DNA from: Gentiana macrophylla | Taxonomy: Eukaryota; Streptophyta; Magnoliopsida; Gentianales; Gentianaceae | Assembly (NCBI GenBank): GCA_026214975.1 | Contig: CM047805.1 | Span: 193,449,620-193,513,619 of the forward strand | Length of the DNA stretch: 64,000 bases | Direction: 5' to 3' | Shown here: positions 22,878 through 34,499 of the stretch, one piece after another | Numbering within the stretch: position 1 is the stretch's first letter | Layout of the letters: each line of letters opens with the position of its first letter | Position numbers and translations under genes: made by a program | The notes under the pieces: generated by a model | What the model was told of the DNA's origin: nothing | What the model saw: only the letters and a program-made list of their open reading frames with translations | Database searches by the model: none

Positions 22878-22919
22878 TACGACATCGAATTCGTCCCTCG
22901 AACTGCAATAAAAGCACAG

Positions 22920-23410
22920 GCCTTGGCGGATTTTTTAGCTGAAGGGATCTCCGTCCAACTCGATCAGGAAAAACAAGGTCCAGAGGAAAAATGGACTCTC
23001 CAAGTCGATGGAGCATCGAGTAAGGAGGGGGCAGGAGCAGGGCTCCTTCTGGTAAGCCCGAAAGGCGAGGAATTCCCATACGCCCTTCGATTCGACTTCA
23101 AAGCAACGAACAACGAGGCCGAGTATGAGGCTATGATCACTGGCTTAAATCTCGCTTTGAAGCTGGGTGTCGAAGATTTGTCGGTTTCTGATGACTCATG
23201 ATTAGTAGTCAATCATGTGAAAGGGAGTATGAGGCTAAGGAAGAAACCATGAATAATTACTTAGCGATTGTTCAAAGCCACATACCAAAATTCAAGACGA
23301 TTCGGTTTGAGCGGTCCCGAAGAAGTCGAACAAGAGAGCGATCGCTCTCCAAATTGGCCTCAAACTTCATGTCAAGCAAGAAGGTTCAGTCGAGTTATGA
23401 CCGATAGGAG
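22920..23410 (+). pseudogene. Second (archaeal-type) RNase H of Tat element A
   Basis: The segment begins WTLQVDGASSKEGAGAGLLL and continues YALRFDFKATNNEAEYEAM, the RNase H fold with catalytic Asp and Glu. A second RNase H between the first one and integrase is a hallmark of the Tat lineage. A TGA at about 23198 and a frameshift soon after break it; the tail in another frame resembles the ADALSKLAS end seen in Tat B. Confidence 0.8.
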
Positions 23411-23589
23411 TTATATCGAGGCGGAGGCCCACCGATTACTCAAGCCAGCCACGTGGATGGACTCGATCGCTCTTTACCTCAAAGACGGAATACTACCGGT
23501 GATAAGGTACAATCTAGAAAAGTTCGACTACAATCCACTCGATATGCGTTTTTCGACGACATCCTATATCGGAAATCTTTTGTAAGTCC

Positions 23590-24684
23590 ATGGTTAAGAT
23601 GTATCTCGAAACCGAAGGTGAATATCTCTTGGAAGAAATTCATAGAGGAGCATGTGGAAACCACTGTGGGGCTAGAATGTTAGCTCGAAAATGCAAGTTA
23701 GCTGGGTATTTTTGGCCGTCGATGCAGCGAGATGCGAATAATCTTGTCCAGAAATGCAACGCTTGTCAGATCCATGATAATATCTCTCATCAACAAGCAC
23801 AAGATATGAACGTCATCTCGTCAGCATGGCCGTTTGATCAGTGGGGGGTCGATATTGTTGGACCTTTGCCCCGAGCTCCGGGAAATCTCAGATTCGTGGT
23901 CGTCGCGGTGGACTACTTCACAAAATGGGTAGAAGCTAAGGCTTTGCCCGACATCCGAGCTACAACCATTAAAAAGTTTTTGTGGGTCGACATTCTATGT
24001 AGGTACGGAATTCCAAAGGCTTTGATCTCGGATAACGGTACCCAGTTTGAAGATCGAAAAGTTAGAGAATGGTGCAGCGAGTACCAAATCGACCAGCGAT
24101 TCACCTCAGTGGCTCACCCCCAGGCAAACGGTCAAGTCGAACAGACTAACCGACAGATCAAGCTGGGGTTAAAGAAGAGATTAGAGGCAGAAGGTCGAGA
24201 TTGGGCAGTTCAGCTTCCGAGCATCCTGTGGTCATACAGGACAGCTCCTAATTCATCGACAGGAGAAACCCCTTTTTCTTTGGTATATGGGTGTGAAGCG
24301 GTGATTCCCGCCGAGATCGGAGTTCCCTCTCCCCGAGTTCTGGCCTACAATGTAGAGACAAATGATCCTGAACTCCGACAAGAAAGGGACAATGTCGAAG
24401 AGCGAAGGGAGATAGCCTCAGCCAGAATGGCAAGGTATAAACAAAAGATCTCTCAGTATTACAACTCGAGAGTCAGGCATCGATACTTCAAAGTCGGTGA
24501 TTTGGTTCTAAGGAAGAATGAAGCAAGTCGACAGGAGGCAGCCGGAAAATTAGCCCCGAATTGGGAAGGACCTTATCAGATCCTGAAAGTCCACCCCAAA
24601 GGGTCTTATCAACTTGGTCGGGCAGATGGAACTACTGTTCCTCGACATTGGCATGCCAACAATCTGAGGAAATATTATGTTTGA
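23590..24684 (+). CDS. Integrase of Tat element A, open frame
   Basis: A 364-codon open frame. The HHCC zinc-binding domain is present (H-R-G-A-C-G-N-H then C-N-A-C near residues 18-58), followed by the catalytic core: WGVDIVGPLPRAPG with the first Asp, ALISDNGTQF with the second Asp, and NGQVEQTNRQI with the Glu. All three catalytic residues are present. The C-terminal domain has GDLVLRKNEASRQ and NWEGPYQILKVHPKG, ending in ANNLRKYYV. The very N-terminal part lies in another frame at 23400-23585, so the polyprotein cannot be made whole. This is the best-kept coding part of the element. Confidence 0.9.
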   Translation: MVKMYLETEGEYLLEEIHRGACGNHCGARMLARKCKLAGYFWPSMQRDANNLVQKCNACQIHDNISHQQAQDMNVISSAWPFDQWGVDIVGPLPRAPGNLRFVVVAVDYFTKWVEAKALPDIRATTIKKFLWVDILCRYGIPKALISDNGTQFEDRKVREWCSEYQIDQRFTSVAHPQANGQVEQTNRQIKLGLKKRLEAEGRDWAVQLPSILWSYRTAPNSSTGETPFSLVYGCEAVIPAEIGVPSPRVLAYNVETNDPELRQERDNVEERREIASARMARYKQKISQYYNSRVRHRYFKVGDLVLRKNEASRQEAAGKLAPNWEGPYQILKVHPKGSYQLGRADGTTVPRHWHANNLRKYYV

Positions 24685-25566
24685 GATAAGCTTTACTTTG
24701 ATGAACTCGTTTACCTTTCATTTCTGAATCTTGTAATAAGTCCATGAGACTATTTTATGAGTGTTCTAATAAATTTGTATCTTTCGAGATGTTTTACGTG
24801 TTTGTTAGGATTTATAGCCAAAACAATACAAGTCCAATATGATGAGAAAAGTTAAAGGCAAAATGATCGAAACGAGCAGTAGAAATCCGCAGTCGGACAT
24901 CTCGATAAAGCCAAAGCAAAGTTAGCCTAATGGGCAACGAATGCAAAGGCATAGAGGACGATTCGCAGGTCGGGCCAAAGGTCCAAGCTAAGAGCGAACG
25001 AGCCCAAGAGGCAAACAAGGCTAAAGCAAGGGACGGTTCGCATAGTCGGGCCATCTGTCCCAGTCGAAAGCCGAATGAGCCCGAGTGGCGAAAAAGGCCT
25101 AGACAAAGGACGGTTCGCATAGTCGGGCCACCTGTTCCAGTCGAAGGTCGAAAAAGCCTAAGAGGCAAAAAAGACCTAAAACCAGGGACAGTTTACATTA
25201 AAATGCTCAGCCTAAAGGTCAAATAAGCCTAAGGGGCAAAAGACTAAGGCAAGCAAGTCGATCTCAAGTGCAATAAGAACCAAGGGTTCATAATACACTT
25301 GGGGGGCAACACAACACTAACAACAAGTATAGCAAATAAAGTGAATAGCGAGTAGCGAGCAGAGCCAGGAGCTCGACAAGCGAAAGACTAAGAAACATCA
25401 AGACAAGCAAAGTAAAGTCAAGTCAAGAAAGATGTCAAAATCAGATCAAAATTCAAAATAAAGTTATTACAAAAACAAGGCCAGGTCGAAAAAGACCAGC
25501 CAGAGTTATAAAGGTTATTACAAATTAGAAGTTCGAATATCAGAAGAAGAATTAAAAAGAAAACGA
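24685..25566 (+). other. 3' region of Tat element A after pol
   Basis: Non-coding on the plus strand. It carries the four-copy tandem repeat annotated at 24956-25255 and otherwise shows no recognisable feature. The antisense gene ends at its right edge. Confidence 0.7.
24956..25255 (+). repeat. Tandem repeat, four units of about 77 bp
   Basis: Units start at 24956, 25031, 25108 and 25186, each beginning GGACGGTTCGCATAGTCGGG or a variant and ending in AAGCAAG-like sequence. Units 2 and 3 are the most alike; the outer two are diverged. Tandem repeats in this position are known for Tat-lineage elements such as Retand. Confidence 0.85.
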
Positions 25567-27851
25567 TCAGGGGTCGGCTTCCGGGGTCGGATCAGTGGCG
25601 GTCGGATCGGCAGTAGGGGCAGACGTGGCAGGGGCATACTTTATAGCCAAAGACTCACCCCGCTGAAACTCTTCAAATCTCGATCATCTGACTTCTCCGA
25701 GTCGGGGTTGTAGAACATCGGCGTCTGGAGAGTCGACATGTCGAAGCTCGGAACGACCTCCTTCATCTGATCCACGGCCAGGGTGTATCCACCATCATCG
25801 AAGCCCGCATGATCACTTCTAGATCATCTTCAAGATTGGATGACTTGCGATACTCCATGATGGCCTCGGTCTTAGTCTCTTCGACCTGCGCCTGCGCTCG
25901 ATGTAATTCAGCCTGTAGCGCATCTCGATCTTGGCGAGCCTTCCTAGCTTCTTCGTCCGCAGCCTTCTGACACTTCTGCAGCCTCTCATAGTCTTGAGCC
26001 AGCTTGAGCAGCTCTCTACCCTGATCTTGCCTTTCATCTCGCAGTCGGTCCCGCTCCTTCTCGGTAGTGGTCAGCTTTGCTTCAGCAGCCACCAACCTAT
26101 CTTGCAGCTTCTCGAGCTCGGCGACCGACTCGTGCTTCAACTCATTATACTGTTTCTCCACAGCAGAAAGGGCAGCACTTTTGGCGACATTGTCTTGAAG
26201 CAGTCTGCCATTCTCTCTCTTGATCTCATCCGCCGACTCCCCTGTCTTGGCCAGCCGTCGGGCAGCCTCCCGACCAACAAGGGTATTCTACAAAACGTAA
26301 AGAATATATCAGAAAAGGGACAAGGCATAGGCTTCGAGAGAAGTTAATAGAAAAAGAAGGATCGACTTACAAGACGATTTAATTTTCGCAGCACGAAGGA
26401 CAGGTTCTTGTTGTCCACGCCAGCGTAATCATCGGCAACCCAGTCCGTGCCGATCCCTGACTCGGTGGAGGTCTCAGCGACCCTCTTCCTCTTCGCCTCT
26501 CGAAGCTGTTCCCTCACCACCTCGGAAACAGATGGTCTTTTCTTTGTTTGCACCGCCGGCTCTTCAACATTAACCTCGACATTCGAGGTCAAATCGATAG
26601 GCTCCTCCTCGTCTTCGTCTCGAAGAGAACCGAATCGGACAGTTAACTCGCCGGTGGTCGAGGGTACTTCAGTCGATCCAGCTGCGGCAGACGACTCGAT
26701 GGCGACAGGGTTTGTCCTAGGTGGAGGGACGGCTCCCACTCGAGAAGAGGAAGGCACACTGATCTCAGCCACTGGCAAATCGGTAGTGGCCTGACCCTCG
26801 AGAGGTGGAGCAGCCACGACCGTCGATTCAGGAATGCGCTGGGGGTTGGTGACCCTGGAGAATTTGCCCACTGCAATACAGAAAAAAGACAAGTTAGTTC
26901 TGACCAACACACAACAAGTTATCGACTTAAAGAACAACTAGCGTGTAAAAGCAAGTAAACATCCTACGATTCTCGTGATCAGGAACGTTCAGGCCTACGT
27001 ATGACATGGGCCCAGCTTCCTCCAAGCGAGCCAGGTGATACAGGAGACTCAGGTCTCGAGTACACACCTCGAAGTTGTGTCCGCCCAAGAGTCGAGCCTC
27101 GTGAGGAGCCGGTTCCTTCCCAAGGTTGTCTTGTTTCCCCTCTCTCGACCTCCATTGACCAATGTAGGGGTTATCTAGGCCATGACGGACAAAGAAAAAT
27201 CGAGGCTTCCACTCCCCATGAGAAGAAGGCCCCTCGTAATAAACTCATGGCGATTTGTTCTCCTCTGGAAGGAATACCATAACTTGTCGGGTGTGGCAGC
27301 AATCTTGTAGTAGTGTCGGAACACGGGCACCGAAAAGCATACCTGGGCCACTCGACATGCTATGATGAACCCCATCAGAGTTCTGACGCCATTCGGGGCG
27401 AGTTGAGAGACGCTTATCTCATAATGGTGAAGGATGGCGTAACGGCGGGTGGAGATGAGTGGAAACCTTAGTCCACTCGCCGATTGATTTTCATAAGCGA
27501 TTGCAAAACCCCTCACGAGGGCTCATCCGCGAATCGATGCAGCTGACGGAGTCGAGATTCGAACGGAGGATGAACGATGTTATACTTCCCGCAGATTTCA
27601 ACAATATCCTCTGGAGTAAGTGTACTAAGACACCCTTTTGCACCCTTTCCGTCCATCCTAGTTACTAGTTTTTTAGGCTGGTTAGGGACAGGAGGAGGGG
27701 AAGCTACAGGCTCACCGGAGTCTCCCCGGAGAAGAAGATCGGAGATGACAGGTGCCGGAGATTGGCTATGAACGGGTGTGTCACTACCCCTATCTGATTC
27801 AGTTGCGCTACTACTAGACATGAACAAAATCACAGAAAAGATGAACAACAC
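25567..27851 (-). pseudogene. Antisense gene of Tat element A, gypsy-type transposon protein (PF04195-like) plus coiled coil
   Basis: On the minus strand a Ser-rich N-terminus (27821, MSSSSATESDRGSD) leads to a globular part: SGLRFPLISTRRY, then QLAPNGVRTLMGFIIACR, then GEWKPRFFFVRHG in a shifted frame. These phrases match my recollection of the plant 'putative gypsy type transposon' domain. An acidic linker follows (26560-26900) and then a long coiled coil (25800-26290, for example AEAKLTTTEKERDRLRDER). Two intron-like gaps fit the frame: about 26871-26967 (ending TTTTTTCTGTATTGCAG) and about 26288-26370 (starting GTAAGT, ending TTTTGTAG). Frameshifts near 27515, 27225 and 25790 break it. 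Antisense ORFs are known in Tat-lineage elements such as Grande; the role of the protein is unknown. Confidence 0.75.
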
Positions 27852-28210
27852 AGAAAAGAAAAAGAAGCTTACTTTTTGCGTTTGAAGATTTGGAGATTGT
27901 GGGAAGAAAATAGCAAGCGAGTTTTTGCGGCGGCGTCATTCTACCTCCTTTTATATATGAAAGCAAAAGTATTGCAAATGAACCGAAAGGGCGCGTGGGG
28001 ATGGGAGTTATAACCCCCTGGAAATCACGATAATCAAGGCAGGGACGCGTCTTTTACGGGATTCGAAGCGTTTCGTATGCCTGATATCGTGCCACGTTGC
28101 AGTAGGCGGTTAGGGTTAACAAGTGGCGGGAAAAAGCCCGCCCAAATGGAGACCCAACTCGGCGACGGTTAGTGTGATGAACACGACCTCGGATAACGGA
28201 GTCACCTCTC

Positions 28211-28227
28211 TCAAGTGCTGGGGCTTA
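28211..28227 (+). other. Probable polypurine tract of Tat element A
   Basis: TCAAGTGCTGGGGCTTA lies directly before the 3' LTR. It is only moderately purine-rich, but its position is right and the LTR starts at the next base. Confidence 0.5.
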
Positions 28228-28816
28228 TGACGATACAGGGTTTCACTCCCTCCACGTGTCGTCTATCGGTTGGTCATCACACTATGGATGAACTACAACA
28301 TACTCATGTCGAGACCCAGGACCGAGGCTAGGGCCATCTAATCGGCTCCAGGTTACGACTATCGACTACCGAGCAGTGTGGGATGACAAGTCCATAAGGA
28401 TAGAGTCCACACCAGCTAGCAGTGTAGGACAATGAGTCTAGGGTCGATCACCGCAAGTCGGCAGTATCGACACCGAGGACAGTGTCCGCGCCAGCTGTCC
28501 AGGCCCACTCACAGCGATAGCTTGGGCAAGGGTCAAGGCCCATTTAAGGGTAAAGATGACAATAACACAAGCCGACTTAACCTTAGGGTTTAGGCAAGTA
28601 TTGTCATTATAAATACCCCCAATCCAGGAACTACGTAAGGCTTGATTCCTGGAACCTAACAGGATACGTAGGCAATCCAAGATCTGATCTTGGACTCGGC
28701 AAGACACCTAAAAATCCACCACCTCATTCCTCTTTTTGGCATTAGGGTTCTTGTGTGTTCATCACTAGATTAAATTAGGGCTCAAATCTTTAAGGTGACA
28801 TAATTTGTCATCGTCA
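28228..28816 (+). repeat. 3' LTR of Tat element A
   Basis: 589 bp, TGACGATACAGG to TCATCGTCA, followed by CCTCC, the target duplication. TATAAATA at 28608-28615. Confidence 0.92.
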
Positions 28817-29399
28817 CCTCCCATGTACCGGTTTAATTGGTCTTACTCGTATAATCATATCAGTTGGGTCTTATGTTAATGACTTGCGTGGCTGAGAGCC
28901 TCCATTCAGGTACGATTCTTTTTAAAATCAAATTTTATTTCAATAAAACATCGTGAAGAACGTTAACCATAAACAAGACAACAATGGTTAAGAGAGACCA
29001 CAAAGTGAAAACAAAAAACAACATACATTATATCACTTAATAATAGAGGGGCCCTTACTTTTATCTCGGCCGGGGGACACTAAATGTCAAGAACGCCCCT
29101 GGATGTGATAATAAAATATACCAAGTATTTTTGCTAATAAAGCAGAAGATGCAGACTATCTTTTATGTCAAATTGGTTGAACAATTTGAATGATGCGTTC
29201 TTTCTTATTTTTTGCATTTCACCGGAACCATGAATCCTTCTGAATCGATTTCAGCTCGTTAATGTATAAAATATAAGGTGCAAACACAAAAATAACAAAT
29301 GATAGTGTAACACAAATTTTGTTGTCCTGCAATTAAACTAAAAGAAAGACAATAAATTTTGTGACAAATATAATTTTTTTTTTAATTTCAAAATTAGAG
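28817..29399. other. Unassigned DNA right of the Tat element
   Basis: AT-rich sequence without a recognisable frame or repeat match in the window. It was joined to 17832-18608 before the Tat insertion. The right boundary with the Ogre-like LTR is approximate. Confidence 0.45.
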
Positions 29400-31226
29400 T
29401 GGGTACAATCTCTAGAAGTTTCCCTATATCTATGGGATGCCTTTGATTTTCCTTTGGTTTCTTCGAGGGTCATGAGGACTTGTTCTCGGACATTTTGGCA
29501 CTCCTCCGATTTACGGGAAGAACTCTTTTGATTTATGGAAGATCTTTGGATATAGAGGATGATCTTCGATATTTGCTGAAGAGCTCCGGATATGGCGGAT
29601 CATCTTTATTAGTTGGAGATGACTTGGATGCTTTCATGCTTCCTTGATATTCTCCTTTGATTTCTCCGAGGGTCGCGGTGACTTAGTCTCGGACATTAGC
29701 GGTACTCCTCCTATTTGTTGGGAAGATGACCTTTGTTTCTTGAAGAACTCCCGATATGGCAGATGATCTTCTGGTATAGGTTGATGAACACTGAATATGG
29801 CAGATGATCTTCGATTTGTTGCAGAACGCCGGTTGTTGCGGATGATCTTAGAATGTTGAAGAACGCCGATTTGCGGATGATCTTCGAATGTTGTTGAAGA
29901 ACTTGAAGGCTTCTTTGTTGCTCCTTCAATCTTCTCTGTGTTGGTTGGACAGATGGGCTTAATGTTTTCTCTCCATCTTCTTCACCAATTGTTTTTGTGT
30001 TAATGTTGTATAACTCCCGTATGTGGCGGAAGAGCTTTGACTTTGACGAAGATTTAAAAGAATACTATGTATTACCTTCAATCTCCTAGTTGAAGAACTT
30101 CGACTTTGCAGAAGATTTTCGATTGTTGAAAATGATCTTTCTTGGCGCTTTGAAGCTTTTTATCTTCTTCATCTTGTTGAAGAACTTCAAGTTTCCCTTG
30201 GAAGATCTTCGAATGTTTGTTGATGAAGAAGGACGGCTGACCATCGAATGTTGGTTGATGCAGAATGCCGGATTCCTTTGAAGGCGTTGGCTTTTGATGC
30301 TTGATGCCTTTTGAAGCCGCCTTTGAAGGCTTGTGGCTTTTAGATCTTGATGCCCTTTGAAGCCGTCTTTGAAGGCTTGTGGCTTCTTAGGTCTTCTTTT
30401 CTTCTTGGCATTGGAGCAGAGAGCTTTGAAGCTTTTTCTCTGACTTTCTTCACCCTTTGTTGTTGTTGATTACCTCCACCATTTTGTTCCTTGACTTTTC
30501 TTGATCTTTTTTTGGCCCTTCAAAGCTTTTGATATTTTTCATCCATTTGAAGAACTTTGAAGACAACTTCTTTCGGTTTTGCTGGCGCTCCTCAATCTTT
30601 ATCCTTTGCTTGGAAGATCTTTATTGCCTTTGGTGTTTGCTGTAGAGCTTTTGGCGTTTTTCTTCCACCAAATTCCTTGTTGCTTTTCACCAAATTTTCT
30701 TGATTATAACTTCCTCCATTTTTTATGAGAAGATGATTGCACCAACTTTCTCTTCGGTGTGCCTTTTGTGTTTGTTGTTCTTCTCCCTTCTTCTTGTGTC
30801 CCCTCTCAAATGACCAAGACCCCCTCCTATATATAATGTTGGAGAAGAGCCTTCGGTGGAGGTGCATTTAATATAAATCAATAAAATCCCTAAATTATAT
30901 TTTGAAGGGACTTTAGGATTTAATCAATTATATATTATTTCCTAATATTAAATGAAGGAAACCATACAAAATAATTTAAATTTAATGGCATATGTAATAT
31001 GTGACAAATATAGTGTGTCATAAATATTTCTTTTTATATCTATATTAGCCATTTGCTTTAAATCGATTAAATCACTATATTTATTTTAAGAGATTTTAAT
31101 CAATTACTTAATTTTATATTATTCCCTAGTATTTTTGATAGGAAATAACATAAAATAAATTTTCACTTAGGACAAATGTATTATGTGACATATTTGTCGT
31201 GTCACATAAAATTTTCATATCTACAA
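29400..31226 (-). repeat. 3' LTR of the Ogre/Tat-like remnant (inner end approximate)
   Basis: The LTR start is set by the polypurine tract next to TGTAGATATG on the minus strand. A TATA-like TATATATAGG lies at about 30828-30837 on the same strand. The far end is put near GTACCCA at about 29401 but cannot be checked, because the matching 5' LTR is not in the window. Within it, 29446-29860 contains an imperfect direct repeat with a period of about 205 bp (CGAGGGTC, then CTCGGACATT, then CACTCCTCC). Confidence 0.55.
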
Positions 31227-33703
31227 ATGCCCCCTCGAGACTTGTTGCGGCTATGGTAAATATATATTTTTTACCACTCGACACATCTTACAATAAATTG
31301 ATCCAACATTGTGATAATTCATCTTCACAGATCTTCAGCATTGCATTTGCCATCCTTTTATGGCATTAGTGCAAGTCGTCAAACTCTTTTTTTTTCACGT
31401 TTTGTTTTTTTTTTGTTTTTTTTTTTTGTTAAACACCTTCATCCCAGTCTTGGTGGCTCCCTTTGATTGCACCAATTATTCAACATCTTCTGCTCAAATC
31501 GTGCTCTTTGAAATCAATTTACCTTTTCTTTAGCCCCCATCAAATCCTTGGATACAAGAATCCACCCTATAAATCCATTGCAGATGTATTGACATTACCA
31601 CAATTGCTCCTAACCTTTAACCCGTTATTTTATTTTGGCTCAGTACTTGTCCTTTTTTTTCCTTATATTATGATCAGATGACTATTCCCTTCTTTTCGGA
31701 CGTGCGATCACTGCATCAGAAGAAAGGTATCAAAGGTACTTCTGTGACCTCATCTGCATAAATCTTCCCAGTTAAATTTTTTTCTTTTTTTTTCTTTGGG
31801 CATCTGCCTGTAACAGGGGGATGAGGCATTCAGAATTCAGCAAGATGGATTTGAAATTGCTTGGTTAATATTCCACTCCTCGTGATATTTCTCTTCAGAA
31901 CATCCTCGGCATCAACCACCGTCCTTCGGTTCCCTCTTTATTTTTATTTTTTATTTTTTATTTTTTATTTTTGAAATCAATCGAATCTCCCGATTTTGAT
32001 TTGCTGAGAGAACACTTATTTATATATGTGCTCTACTGCCTACCTCGACTTTTTTTTTTTCTTTTCGTTTTTTTGTAACCAAACCGCATACATATGTATA
32101 CACTCATGTGCTCCTTATTTTCTTGCGACAGATTTTTCGTTGTTTTTTTTTTGTTTCCACAGGCAAGCATTCATATGTCTCTCCTTTATTTCGACGGAGT
32201 CCCCGTCATGCTTTGAAGACAAAGAACATTGGATAATACAAGCGTATCTCTTTTTTTTTTCTTTTTTTTTTTTGGCAGGCTTTCAATCATGGCAACTTTC
32301 CGAGAAGTAACAAGAATTTTGTACATCGTCCTGAACACGTGGATCAAACTGGGTTTAAGCTTGCAGATCATCCATCTATGAGTGGCTCTCGTTCTGGCGG
32401 CTTATCCCAGGGTATTGACAGGACGACACAACTTCAAGAAGTTGAAGCAGTCTCATGGCCAACTGGTGTACCTGTTATGCCCTTTGGTGAATAGTATGGA
32501 CCTCAGAAGCCATGACTTTGTCACTCTCGATCGGCACATCATCAGAGAAAAGGCGCGGCGGACGCCCCCAATTGCTGACATCTTCTGCCCGAGTCCACTC
32601 ATTGCTGCTATGAAGGCCGTATAGAAAAGTAAAAGCTTCCACTATCCGGTGGATCGTCTTTTCCCGAATGTCTTTGGCGGTCCTTATAACCTTTGAAGGT
32701 TTGGATTATCCTTTGCTTGGCACAACTTAAAAAAGTCACAGCAACAAAAAAACCGGGAGACTATACATCCATCAACTGGAGCTTGGTCAACGGATTTCTT
32801 CAAAAGTTTGGATCTCTCATTCTAGAAAGACACAACAATGCTGGATCAAAAATAAAATAATCAACTTCCGAGGCTCGGTAATTGGTGGTCTCCAAAGGTT
32901 CGGATTTTGATCCCTACCTTTGGGGATTCAGAGCATTTATGAAAATATGCAGCAAAAACACTCTGCAAAAACGAATGATGACCTCCTATCCGACCTCGCA
33001 AATTTTCTAAGTCTTGAGACTTTATTTTGTCTAACACGGCCAGCACCTAGCATTCAACGACCACGAAGACATCCTCTTTTTTTTTGGGTGGGGTGTTGAT
33101 TGGGCAGCTGACCATCGACCCTTTTTTTTCTGCAGATTCTTGGTTGTCCGCGCTACACCGATTCTTCAGAAGCATGTGGAACTACACGGTCAAACAAGGA
33201 CGCGAGTGAAGTACTTAGTGACTTCACCATGCGTAGCATATTTAGACGCTTAGCAAGCCATGATTTGTGTGAGGTATTTAGTGACTCCACCATACATAGC
33301 TTAGCCGAGTGGGTGATGATGAATCCTTCCAAAAATTATTGATGACATACTCAACAATCACACATGCTTTCCACAAAGAGAATGTTGGCATGCTTTCCTA
33401 AGGGGTGGATGATATCACATCTTCCCAATGAGTTTCCAGAAGATGAAGGCATACAACTCTTATGATGGCGTGTCCCCTAACATGCAGATGATTACTCATC
33501 TAACAACATGAAGATGAAGGCACACATCTGTACAAGAAGATGATAGAGCACCTCATAGTAAACGGAAGAAGGCAGAACATTGAATCAAGCGATGATGACA
33601 CGCCTCACAAAAAGAGACGATGGCACACTGAACGACAAAATGGTGAAAGCATATTTTTGAACCATCAGATGATGACACACCTCATAGCGAGAAGAGGTGA
33701 ATC
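31227..33703 (-). other. 3' untranslated region of the Ogre/Tat-like remnant
   Basis: 2.5 kb without a credible frame. On the plus strand it is marked by many long T runs (31380-32280, several of 8-13 T), so the element's own strand is A-rich. 33200-33700 has loose repeats of GATGAAGGCACAC and GATGATGACAC-type words. Confidence 0.5.
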
Positions 33704-33708
33704 CCCGT

Positions 33709-34236
33709 TGACGATATGGGATTTCACCCCTCCATGTGGAATTATCTAATTGGTCCAGCTAGAATGTGGGGAGGTCCAAGTCTGTTATCCGCATCGGGTC
33801 GAATATGAGACGTACCAATGATTACCACGACAGCCAGCAGATCTTGCAATTGTCCCATCTCGAGCACCCATGTCGGTGTTATACGAGTCGAGACCAGAGT
33901 TCCGGCCCAGATTCCTCAGCCCAATATCCAGAAGGTTACTTGGGCAAGGGGCAAGGCCCAGTAAGGGTTATTTATGTCAATAGACACCACCACCTTAAGG
34001 TTTAGGGCAGATTATGGACTTATGCCTATAAATATACCATTCCAGGAACTACGTAAGGCTTGATTCCTAGACAATACATAGGATACGTAGGCAATCCAAG
34101 CTACATTCTTGGACTCAGCCATAAAACACCAAAAACACCTTCTTTACTACAGTTCGAGACGTGCATATTCTTCTTGACTCACCCTTAGATAACACTTGGC
34201 CCTGAAAAATCGGTGGTGCATTATTCAGCATCATCA
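33709..34236 (+). repeat. Solo LTR related to the Tat element A LTR
   Basis: 528 bp from TGACGATATGGGATTTCACC to TTCAGCATCATCA, flanked by CCCGT at 33704-33708 and 34237-34241. It shares with the Tat A LTR the start, GCAAGG.CAAGGCCCA, TATAAATA and GGAACTACGTAAGGCTTGATTC, but is diverged elsewhere. A solo LTR with a duplication is the product of recombination between the two LTRs of one insertion. Confidence 0.88.
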
Positions 34237-34499
34237 CCCGTCATCTTGATCAATCATAAAAGGTTGTTATCCTCTTTTTCTTTTCCAGCTTTGATAGCAA
34301 TTTGGTGACTATAAGGATCTTTGACATTTTGGATTTTATCCTGGATTTTCAAGAACACATAGATTCTTCATTTTCTTTGTATGACTTAACTTGGAGTAAT
34401 TTCCCAAGCTGCCTACGTACCCTAGAGATTTCTCTGAGAATCAAGTCAAACGTAGTTCATTTATTTTTAATGTTTAATGTTGTTCAAGGTTTTAGCTCT

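Larger units (their letters stand above)
18609..28816 (+). mobile_element. Complete Tat/Retand-like Ty3/gypsy element A with antisense gene
   Basis: A 10.2-kb element with CCTCC duplicated at 18604-18608 and 28817-28821, LTRs of 587 and 589 bp starting TGACGATACAGG and ending TCATCGTCA, a primer site at 19197 and a purine-rich tract before the 3' LTR. The order is gag, protease, RT, RNase H, a second RNase H (the archaeal-type domain typical of the Tat lineage), integrase, a 3.5-kb 3' region with tandem repeats, and an antisense gene. Gag to the second RNase H carry many frameshifts and stops, while the integrase frame is open. It is inactive as it stands. Confidence 0.92.

Noticed and set aside
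25763..26161. Coiled-coil frame as a stand-alone host gene
   Set aside because: It lies inside a complete Tat element and a homologous tail occurs in the same position of Tat B.
26447..26794. 115-codon plus-strand frame in the Tat 3' region
   Set aside because: It is the complement of the acidic linker of the antisense gene, which has domain and splice support on the other strand.
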